Below, in pieces: positions 51,254 to 57,509 of a stretch of 57,509 bases of DNA. The translations under genes were made by a program, and so were the position numbers. The stretch lies in contig NZ_WBWA01000031.1 in assembly GCF_008932295.1 (NCBI RefSeq), positions 1-57,509 of the forward strand. The letters are read 5' to 3'. The DNA comes from Brucella tritici (GTDB lineage: Bacteria; Pseudomonadota; Alphaproteobacteria; Rhizobiales; Rhizobiaceae). Numbering within the stretch: position 1 is the stretch's first letter; every line of letters starts with the position of its first letter. Below the pieces are notes generated by a model, which saw nothing but the letters and a program-made list of their open reading frames with translations, had not been told where the DNA came from and did not search any database.

Positions 51254-52774
51254 ATGATACATTTCGAGCTCATTGCACCTGTCGGAGAGATTCTTCGGCG
51301 GAACGCTCGCCTGTACCCGGAGAAACTGGCATTCGAGGACAAGACGAGATCCGTCTCTTACGCCGAACTTGACCGTGAAACGGAAGGTCTGGCGGCACGA
51401 CTAATCGCTCTTGGTCTACAGAAGGGTCAGGCGGTCGCAATCTATCTGCCGAACTCCGTCAATTGGGTCGTGGCATGCCTCGCCGTGGTCAGAGCTGGCG
51501 GCGTGGCGGTCCCGATCAGTATCGAATCGACGGTAGATGAAACAAGCTACCGCATCACAGATTCCGATTGCGTTGCCGTTATTACCCTACCGGACAAACA
51601 CGCGGCGACCGAATCTTTGCTGCGGCGCCTGGATCGGACCACCGTCCTCGTCACGGCGAACGAGAATGCTGTCTTCGATCTGGCGGAGGCTGTCGACTTC
51701 GAAGACGATCAGGACGTCGACCGCGCCGCTTTTATCGTCTACACCTCCGGAACGACAGGCCTGCCGAAGGGCGTGCTCCTCTCGACGCGGTCGATGCTGT
51801 GGGTCACGAGTGCATGCTGGGCTCCGATCGCGGGGATGAACAGGAACGATGTCGTCCTCAACACGCTACCGCTCTACCATTCCTATGCCCTGAATATCGC
51901 GGTGCTGTCGATCATTGCGACCGGTGCCAGTGAATATATCATGGAGAAATTTTCCACTAGTCAGGCAACCGAATTGTTGCGTTCGGGCCGTTTCACCTTC
52001 ATGCCCGGCGTTCCGACAGTCTTTCATTATTTCCTGTCGACCTGCCAGGCGAGCGGTGAGAAGCTCCTTGACTCGGTTAGGCTTTGCGTGTCGGCCGGCG
52101 CGATCATGCCGGGACCCCTTAATCACGATTTCGAAGAGTTTTTCGGCGTGCCCCTGCTTGACGGCTATGGGATCACCGAAACATCAACAATGGTGACCAT
52201 GAACTGGCCCGGCCGCTGGCGGGTCTCCGGGTCGTGCGGTTTGCCGCTTCCAGGGCTCATGGTACGAGTTGTAGATCCCAAAACCGGGCTCGATGTACCG
52301 GTCGGCATAGAGGGCGAGTTGATCTGTAAAGGTCCCAATCTGATGCAAGGTTATCACAACAAGCCGTTGGAAACGCAGAAGACTGTGGTGAACGGCTGGT
52401 ATCATACGGGTGATCTTGCCAGGAGCGATGAGAACGGCTTTCTGACGATCACCGGTCGGCTCAAAGAACTCATCATCCGTGGCGGCCAGAATATTGCTCC
52501 CGCAGAGGTCGAGGAAACAATCCTCCTTCACGATGCGATCATGGATTGCGCGGTGATCGGAATGCCGCACACTATGCTCGGCGAGGTTCCCGTCGCATGC
52601 GTGGTGCTGAGGTCGGCGGAACTTTTCGACCTGGAGACGTTGCTGCACCACTGCAAGCAGCGCCTGTCCGCCTACAAGGTCCCTGACAGAGTCTATGTCG
52701 TCAACGAAATTCCCCGCACCGGCTCCGGCAAGATCCTGAGGGTCAAACTCAGGGAAGTCCTGCCCGGCGCATGA
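51254..52774 (+). CDS. AMP-forming acyl-CoA ligase
   Basis: A 506-residue ANL-superfamily enzyme: P-loop-like FIVYTSGTTGLPKGVLLSTR, then DGYGITETSTMVTMNWPG, GWYHTGDLARSDENGFLTIT and the catalytic lysine near the end in PRTGSGKILRVKL. It activates a carboxylic acid to its CoA ester. In this cluster the acid is likely a ring-cleavage or hydroxylation product, or the imported substrate itself. GGGAGG lies upstream. It follows the SDR gene by 24 bases. Confidence 0.92.
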   Translation: MIHFELIAPVGEILRRNARLYPEKLAFEDKTRSVSYAELDRETEGLAARLIALGLQKGQAVAIYLPNSVNWVVACLAVVRAGGVAVPISIESTVDETSYRITDSDCVAVITLPDKHAATESLLRRLDRTTVLVTANENAVFDLAEAVDFEDDQDVDRAAFIVYTSGTTGLPKGVLLSTRSMLWVTSACWAPIAGMNRNDVVLNTLPLYHSYALNIAVLSIIATGASEYIMEKFSTSQATELLRSGRFTFMPGVPTVFHYFLSTCQASGEKLLDSVRLCVSAGAIMPGPLNHDFEEFFGVPLLDGYGITETSTMVTMNWPGRWRVSGSCGLPLPGLMVRVVDPKTGLDVPVGIEGELICKGPNLMQGYHNKPLETQKTVVNGWYHTGDLARSDENGFLTITGRLKELIIRGGQNIAPAEVEETILLHDAIMDCAVIGMPHTMLGEVPVACVVLRSAELFDLETLLHHCKQRLSAYKVPDRVYVVNEIPRTGSGKILRVKLREVLPGA

Positions 52775-52796
52775 TGCAGCACCATAGGAGATGCCC

Positions 52797-53957
52797 ATGA
52801 ACCCGTTTGTTTTCAGCACGACCAGCCAGATCGTTTTTCGGCCTGGCGCTTCGGCGGAAATTGGTGGTCTCGTCAAGCCGAAGCTTGGGAACAGGATTCT
52901 GTTCGTAACCGATCCGGGATTGCGTAAGCTCGGTCTTTGTGATCCGGCACTGAGGTCCCTTTCTGAGGCCGGCATCGAAACGACCGTCTTTGATAGTGTC
53001 GAGGCGGATCCGTCTATTGCGACAGTGCTTTCAGCCACTCAGGCTGCGAAATCTGCCGGCGTGACGGGCGTCGTCGGCTTTGGAGGCGGCTCGTCACTCG
53101 ACGTCGCCAAGGTCGCCGCGCTGCTCAGCGGATCCGGTGAGGACATCGATGACGCTTGGGGCGTCGGTAATGCCAAAGGGCCGCGGCTGCCGCTTGTTCT
53201 CGTGCCGACGACCGCAGGGACAGGCTCAGAGGTCACCCCGGTGTCGATCCTAACCGTCCAGGGCGACGAAAAGCGGGGCGTGTCTTCACCGATTATCCTT
53301 CCTGACATTGCCATTCTCGATGCCGATCTGACCCTCGGTCTGCCCGCGCACATCACGGCGGCGACAGGGATCGATGCCATGGTGCATGCCATCGAGGCCT
53401 ATGCGTCCAAGAACGCCAACAACAATCCGCTGTCGAAGATGCTTGCCCATCAGGCGCTTCAACTGCTTGGTGCAAACATCGAGAAGGCGGTTTTTGACGG
53501 GAAGGACCGTGACGCCCGAGGCGCTATGCTGCTTGGCTCGATGCTGGCCGGTCAGGCATTCGCCAACTCGCCCGTGGCTGCTGTCCATGCGCTAGCCTAC
53601 CCGATCGGTGGCACTTTCCATATCCCGCATGGGCTCTCCAACGCGCTTGTGCTGCAACACGTCCTGCGCTTCAACGCACTCGAGGCTGCATCTCTCTATG
53701 CGGAAATCGCAACGGACGCCTTTCCGGATCTCGCGTCGGAACAAAGCACCCAAAGCCGCTGCGCCGCTTTCATCGAGCGGCTAGCCGCTCTTTCCTCGAA
53801 GCTGGGATTGCAGCCTCGATTGCGCGATGTCGGTATCGGTGAGGAACATCTAGTGGGTATGGCGCGCGACGCGATGAAGCAGACGCGGCTTCTGGTCAAC
53901 AATCCACGCGACCTCAGTGAAGCGGACGCGCTTTCGATCTACAAGGCGGCGTGGTGA
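52797..53957 (+). CDS. Iron-containing (group III) alcohol dehydrogenase
   Basis: A 386-residue enzyme of the Fe-ADH family: GFGGGSSLDVAKVAALL, PTTAGTGSEVTPVSIL, ITAATGIDAMVHAIEAYASK and HIPHGLSNALVLQHVL, with the metal-binding His and Asp residues in the usual places. It interconverts an alcohol and an aldehyde/ketone with NAD(P). The start at 52797 has AGGAG upstream at good spacing. The next gene starts inside its last codon (TGATG). Confidence 0.9.
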   Translation: MNPFVFSTTSQIVFRPGASAEIGGLVKPKLGNRILFVTDPGLRKLGLCDPALRSLSEAGIETTVFDSVEADPSIATVLSATQAAKSAGVTGVVGFGGGSSLDVAKVAALLSGSGEDIDDAWGVGNAKGPRLPLVLVPTTAGTGSEVTPVSILTVQGDEKRGVSSPIILPDIAILDADLTLGLPAHITAATGIDAMVHAIEAYASKNANNNPLSKMLAHQALQLLGANIEKAVFDGKDRDARGAMLLGSMLAGQAFANSPVAAVHALAYPIGGTFHIPHGLSNALVLQHVLRFNALEAASLYAEIATDAFPDLASEQSTQSRCAAFIERLAALSSKLGLQPRLRDVGIGEEHLVGMARDAMKQTRLLVNNPRDLSEADALSIYKAAW

Positions 53958-54394
53958 TGGCAGAACGCGCAGCGCCCGGAAACAGGTCTTCCTACAAGGT
54001 CTTTCGCACTACCGCGACGCGTTGGTCGGACAATGACAGCTACGGTCACATGAACAATGTCGTTCACTACAGTATGTTCGACACGGCCGTGAACAGCTTC
54101 CTGATCGAAAACGGCGCCTTGAACATCAAAGAGGACACGCAAGTCTTTCTCGTGGTCGAAACCGGCTGCCGGTATCACGCCGAGATGACGTTTCCAGATA
54201 TGGTCACGGCCGGAATTCGCGTTTCGCGACTGGGTAGTTCATCGGTTCGCTACGAGATCGGATTGTTTCGAAACGACGAAGACACAGCGTCCGCGGAAGG
54301 CTTCTTCGTCCACGTCAATGTGGATCGCATCTCGCGCAGGCCGACCCCGTTCGGCGACGTGGCCCGGCTTCTGCTGGAACCGCTCGTTGTCTGA
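53957..54394 (+). CDS. 4-hydroxybenzoyl-CoA thioesterase-family protein
   Basis: A 145-residue hot-dog-fold thioesterase: [20 protein letters not shown] carries the catalytic aspartate, followed by [18 protein letters not shown]. It releases CoA from an acyl-CoA intermediate. The ATG at 53957 overlaps the alcohol dehydrogenase stop (TGATG), and I prefer it to GTG codons six bases upstream. It is followed by the succinate-semialdehyde dehydrogenase remnant. Confidence 0.88.
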   Translation: MAERAAPGNRSSYKVFRTTATRWSDNDSYGHMNNVVHYSMFDTAVNSFLIENGALNIKEDTQVFLVVETGCRYHAEMTFPDMVTAGIRVSRLGSSSVRYEIGLFRNDEDTASAEGFFVHVNVDRISRRPTPFGDVARLLLEPLVV

Positions 54395-54426
54395 GCAAGA
54401 ACAAATTTCGCGAAAGGACCATTAAA

Positions 54427-54669
54427 TTGGTAGCTCTCGAACTCAAGCATTCGTCCATCCAACGTGGCGAATGCTTTATTGCGGGCGAATGGCTGGACGC
54501 CGATCAGGGCCAGGCGATTGACGTCGGCAATGGCATTAGCAAAGGCATGATCTCGACCGAGGTCGCACCGTTCGGGGGCGTGAAGGAAAGCGGCAATGAT
54601 CGCGAGAGATCGAAGTACGGCATGGATGACTATCTCGAGATCAAATACATGTGCATGGGGATTTCGTGA
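54427..54669 (+). pseudogene. gabD: NAD-dependent succinate-semialdehyde dehydrogenase, in-frame internal deletion remnant
   Basis: An 80-codon frame whose first ~35 residues ([20 protein letters not shown]) match the N-terminus of GabD-type aldehyde dehydrogenases and whose last ~40 ([20 protein letters not shown], then [16 protein letters not shown]) match their C-terminus. About 400 residues, including the catalytic cysteine and the NAD site, are gone, yet the frame is kept. The start is a TTG with AAAGGA upstream. The stop overlaps the adk-like start (TGATG). An active product is not expected. The residues NDRERS replace the usual LGREGS. Confidence 0.85.
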
Positions 54670-55271
54670 TGGTCAAGCTTGTCCTCATCGGCCCACCTGG
54701 AGCAGGGAAAGGAACGCAAGCTGAGCGTCTCGTGCGGGATTACGGGCTCATGCATATCTCCACCGGCGACCTGCTGCGCGAGGCAATCAAGGCAGAGACG
54801 CCTCTCGGCCGCGAGGCCAAGGCAGCCGTCGATGGCGGGACACTCGTCCCGGATGAGGTCGTAATTGGCCTCGTTGAAGAACGTTTGTCCGATAAAAAAC
54901 CGGCCCAGGGCTTTATCCTGGACGGTTTTCCGAGAACGGTCGCGCAAGCTGAGGCGCTGGAGCGACTGCTTTACAGCTTAGACAAGCCGCTCGATCACGT
55001 CATCATCTTCGATATTGCGATCGATTCTCTCGACGAGCGGATTGCCAAAAGAGCCGAACAGACGCGGGCCGTCGGCGCTCAAGAACGCTCTGACGACAAT
55101 GCCGAGGTGTTGAAGAAAAGACTTGAAGAGTTTTCCCGAGCCACGGCGGCATTGTCGCCGTTCTACGAACATCGCCGGTTGCTTCGTCGTGTTGACGCTT
55201 CGGCCGGCATTGACGACGTCGCCGCCCAAATTGGCAGTTTGCTGGGGCGGGCGATCAAAGTCAGGTGCTGA
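54669..55271 (+). CDS. adk: Adenylate kinase, short LID-less form (accessory copy)
   Basis: A 200-residue adenylate kinase: GPPGAGKGTQAERLVRDYGL (P-loop), HISTGDLLREAI, GFILDGFPRTVAQAEAL and RADDN-like RSDDNAEVLKKRLEEF; the LID insertion is the short form usual in Alphaproteobacteria. It interconverts ATP, AMP and ADP. A role here could be recycling AMP made by the acyl-CoA ligase of the same gene run. Presence of a separate housekeeping adk elsewhere is likely but not visible. Confidence 0.85.
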   Translation: MVKLVLIGPPGAGKGTQAERLVRDYGLMHISTGDLLREAIKAETPLGREAKAAVDGGTLVPDEVVIGLVEERLSDKKPAQGFILDGFPRTVAQAEALERLLYSLDKPLDHVIIFDIAIDSLDERIAKRAEQTRAVGAQERSDDNAEVLKKRLEEFSRATAALSPFYEHRRLLRRVDASAGIDDVAAQIGSLLGRAIKVRC

Positions 55272-55302
55272 ACTTCGGACCTATGTCAAAGGGAGATCAC
55301 GA

Positions 55303-56259
55303 ATGACCCGGCATGATTTCAGTGAGAACGATGTGGTGTTGCCGACGGTTGAGCTCGTGACAGACGAACCGGGCAGGATCCTACGGTATGCGCACGAGTC
55401 TTTCCTCGCCGGAGTTCCCGTTGCCTTGGTCACGTTGGTTGAGGTTCGCGGTGGCGCGGCGCGTGCGGTTGGAGCACAGATGGCAGTGCGAGGAGACGGC
55501 CGCTACTGCGGCTTTGTCTCCGGTGGCTGCACTGAAACGGCCGTGGCAGCGGAAGCTATCGAGGCCCTGCGCAAGGGGCGTGACCGTTTTCTGCGGCTTG
55601 GAGAAGGTTCCCCATTCTTCGATATCGTGCTTCCGTGCGGGGGAGGGATCGACCTATCGATTCACATCCTCAAAAATGCAGATCCGGTGGGCCAGGTTTT
55701 GTCACGTCTGGCTTCCAGACGCCCCGCTAGTCTTCGGTATACGCCTGGATCGGAATCAATAGAGTTCGGTGGAGAGGGCAGTCGGGGGCAAATCGGCTGG
55801 TTCGACGGAACTTTCATTACAAACTACCAGCCGGTTACCCGTATCCTTCTTTGCGGCCGATCGGTCGAACTGGAGATCACCGCCGCTGTGGCAAGGGCGG
55901 CCGGGTATGAGGTCGAGCAGATCGACCCGGCCATTGACAGCAGTGTGTTTGCTTCGAAGATTGACACGTTTTCCGCCGTCGCGTTGTTGTTCCACGACCT
56001 TGACCGGGAGTTGACTCTGCTCCAGGGCGCCTTGCGTTCTGACTCTTTTTATGTCGGCGCTCTGGGAAGCAGGCGGACCCACGATAAGCGGATGGCCTTG
56101 CTCCGCAAGCACGGCTTTGGAGACGCAGATATCACCAGAATCAAAGCGCCGATCGGCATCTTCGATAAGGCCCGAGATGCTTCGTCGGTGGCGCTTTCTG
56201 TGGTCGCTGATATCGCAGCGGCTAGAACTCAGATTCAACAGGCATCGGCGCAAGGATAA
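55303..56259 (+). CDS. xdhC: XdhC/CoxI-family molybdenum-enzyme maturation protein
   Basis: A 318-residue protein with the XdhC_CoxI domain (YAHESFLAGVPVALVTLVEV, then GFVSGGCTETAVAAEAIEAL) and a C-terminal Rossmann domain (RILLCGRSVELEITAAVARA, then YVGALGSRRTHDKRMALLRK). XdhC proteins carry and sulfurate the molybdenum cofactor for insertion in xanthine-dehydrogenase-family enzymes. It is the obvious helper of the hydroxylase at 39165-43687. The ATG at 55303 has GGGAG upstream; a longer upstream frame overlaps adk and is not used. Confidence 0.9.
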   Translation: MTRHDFSENDVVLPTVELVTDEPGRILRYAHESFLAGVPVALVTLVEVRGGAARAVGAQMAVRGDGRYCGFVSGGCTETAVAAEAIEALRKGRDRFLRLGEGSPFFDIVLPCGGGIDLSIHILKNADPVGQVLSRLASRRPASLRYTPGSESIEFGGEGSRGQIGWFDGTFITNYQPVTRILLCGRSVELEITAAVARAAGYEVEQIDPAIDSSVFASKIDTFSAVALLFHDLDRELTLLQGALRSDSFYVGALGSRRTHDKRMALLRKHGFGDADITRIKAPIGIFDKARDASSVALSVVADIAAARTQIQQASAQG

Positions 56260-56368
56260 ATATTAGAAGGCGTGGCCTCGACCGTGCTTGGTTCCGACGT
56301 GTGTTGGACACATCGTGCATTGTCGAAATTGGTTTGGGTGGCGTCGCGAATACGCGAGATCGATCAGA

Positions 56369-57022
56369 TTACGCTTTTAACGTTCCGCCTGCGGCGCGTA
56401 TTGCCTCGGGAGTGTCTACGTCCAGCAGTGCAGCTTCGCCGATCTCTACATAAACGATTGGGAGGTTGGACGTTTCTATGATCTGGCGAGCCCCTACATC
56501 GCCTTCGAGACGCGCGATTGTCTCGAATAACGATTTTGGAAGTATAACGGGATTTCCGGGTTTGCCATCTCCCATTGCACGCACCACCACTTCGCCGTCG
56601 GTCGAGCGGAAAGCTGCAAAAAGTCTATCCAGATGGGCGGTGGTCAATCCTGGCATATCGGCAAGTAGGACCAATACGGCATTCGCCCCTCGTGCATCGC
56701 AGTACGATATCCCGGTGGTAAGCGACGTCGCCATCCCATGGTCGTATTTCGTATTTTCGATGCACTCGACTCCCAGCCCATCTAGTGCGGCTTCAATTTC
56801 AAGTCGACGATGACCCGTTACCACGATTACAGCGTGGGCGCTCGAACCGAGCGCGACTTGGGCGGAACGTCGCACGAGAGCAACGCCCTCGAATTCTGCC
56901 AGTAATTTGGATGCTCCTACCGAGCTCGTTCGGCTCGAACGTCCTGCCGCAAGCAGAATAACAAAAATTCGGAACGCAAAACGACTTCCTTTGGGTGGTT
57001 GAACACTGCCTGCGTCGAGCAT
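56369..57022 (-). CDS. MobA/MocA-like molybdenum cofactor nucleotidyltransferase
   Basis: A 217-residue NTP-transferase-fold protein: FVILLAAGRSSRTSSVGASK (nucleotide-binding G-x-G-x-R region), VVTGHRRLEIEAAL, LVLLADMPGLTTAHLD and GDGKPGNPVILPKSLFE (the GxPxxPxxLP motif). It resembles MocA, which makes the cytosine dinucleotide form of the molybdenum cofactor used by CoxL-type enzymes. The ATG at 57022 has GGGAGGATAAA upstream. It faces xdhC tail to tail (109 bases between stops) and is transcribed apart. Confidence 0.85.
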   Translation of the reverse strand: MLDAGSVQPPKGSRFAFRIFVILLAAGRSSRTSSVGASKLLAEFEGVALVRRSAQVALGSSAHAVIVVTGHRRLEIEAALDGLGVECIENTKYDHGMATSLTTGISYCDARGANAVLVLLADMPGLTTAHLDRLFAAFRSTDGEVVVRAMGDGKPGNPVILPKSLFETIARLEGDVGARQIIETSNLPIVYVEIGEAALLDVDTPEAIRAAGGTLKA

Positions 57023-57049
57023 TTTATCCTCCCAGATGTTTTGTGCCTC

Positions 57050-57130
57050 GGCCGTGGGCTTTGTTGCGTTGCCGGAAATTTGTCGAGGCAACATTAGGGT
57101 GGTTTTCTCGCCAAATCCAGAAGACATGGC
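57050..57130 (+). pseudogene. Possible IS5-family transposase C-terminal remnant
   Basis: GFVALP in one frame and RKFVEATLGWFSRQIQKTWL in the next line up with the usual IS5-type end GFVALPRRWVVERTLGWF. A frameshift separates them and everything else is missing. It overlaps the upstream region of the mocA-like gene. The match is short, so confidence is low. Confidence 0.4.
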
Positions 57131-57382
57131 TGCGTGTCGTCGGCAGCAAGGTTAGCATTTCGGTTTCCATCGTGAAGTGGCACCGGATCGCGGGTTCAAG
57201 GTCATCTCGCTGCAGGATGCGGGTGGTTCTGCAAGGTGGATTTGAAGATGCGGTGACACCTGTCTCGGAAGCTTTGTCGAGCCAGTGCTGTGCCATGCTC
57301 CAGCTCCGGCCGGTGGTCGCGCGCCGTGAACCGCGAAAGCGGAGCTCGTCGATTTCAAGCCTTGCCGCTCTGAAGAAAGAAA
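57131..57382. other. Unassigned region before the IS66-like end
   Basis: No reading frame with recognisable motifs. Frames up to about 100 codons on the minus strand have no ribosome site and look like chance. Confidence 0.4.
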
Positions 57383-57509
57383 GTGAGCGTCCGGTGAGTG
57401 GATTTTGCTGATGGAGGCTTTTGGGCGATGTTCTGGCATTAGAACCAGCATTAGTGCTGGCATTAATATCAGAACTTAGAGGTTGGCATGGCTCGCATGG
57501 AGATTATAT
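57383..57509 (+). mobile_element. IS66-like element, left end, cut by the window edge
   Basis: GTGAGCGTCCGGTGAGTGG at 57383 resembles the GTAAGCG-type ends of IS66 elements. About 105 bases later a transposase-like gene starts at 57488. Only the left edge is in view, so the type is inferred from these few bases. Confidence 0.4.
57488..57509 (+). CDS. IS66-family TnpA (OrfA) start, partial
   Basis: The last bases encode MARMEII, with AGAGGTT upstream as ribosome site. MARxEIITG is a common start of the small IS66 OrfA (HTH protein). Only seven codons are visible. Confidence 0.4.

Noticed and set aside
55123..55302. 60-residue N-terminal extension of the XdhC protein
   Set aside because: It lies mostly over the adk gene in another frame; GGGAG and the family start are at 55303.

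Overview
The window looks like the genome of an alphaproteobacterium of the Brucella/Ochrobactrum group. Pointers are two ~106-bp palindromic repeats resembling the Bru-RS repeats, an IS5-family (IS427/IS711-like) insertion sequence with a frameshifted transposase, a serine hydrolase laid out like the Ochrobactrum D-aminopeptidase, and a LID-less adenylate kinase. This placement is inference from gene content; no search was run.

Region 1 (1-27.5 kb) is a peptide-scavenging island between two direct copies of the repeat (126-232 and 27378-27483). Its left edge is decayed: an IS481 end, a RidA-family gene, a divergent quinone-oxidoreductase/HxlR pair whose shared promoter and 5' ends are deleted, and an IS3 remnant. 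The core holds two complete Dpp/Opp-type ABC importers, five peptidase or amidase-like enzymes of four families (M55, two S12, M81, C26), two LysR regulators, and an amino-acid block: a DapF-like epimerase with an altered active-site loop, an E. coli-type diaminopimelate decarboxylase, and a D-cysteine-desulfhydrase-like PLP enzyme. Together they suggest uptake and breakdown of peptides containing D-amino acids or diaminopimelate, possibly murein peptides, towards lysine and central metabolites. Importer 1 is split into two transcription units that share a LysR-type box.

Region 2 (27-28.6 kb) is an IS graveyard: IS630, IS3 and IS110 fragments abut each other.

Region 3 (28.6-36.2 kb) is an amino-acid or amine catabolic cluster: a polar amino-acid ABC importer, two FAD-dependent amine/amino-acid oxidoreductases, a GhrA-like 2-ketoacid reductase, an XRE-cupin regulator and a cupin protein. 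An intact IS5-family element follows (36338-37189).

Region 4 (38-57 kb) is a catabolic cluster built around a three-subunit molybdenum hydroxylase whose operon includes a metallo-beta-lactamase-fold hydrolase. It also has CoxG, XdhC and a MobA/MocA-like protein for maturation, a Liv-type ABC importer, and a CoA-thioester set (acyl-CoA ligase, crotonase, atypical SDR, iron alcohol dehydrogenase, thioesterase). A tandem HxlR regulator sits at its edge. A 16-bp element recurs in three promoter regions of this cluster (upstream of hxlR, between coxM and coxG, between livG and livK), which suggests one regulon. A succinate-semialdehyde dehydrogenase gene inside the cluster has collapsed to an 80-codon in-frame deletion remnant. 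The window ends at the start of an IS66-like element.

Across regions, each of the four substrate-binding-protein genes is followed directly by a perfect inverted repeat with a 9-13 bp stem. No tRNA, rRNA or CRISPR was seen.
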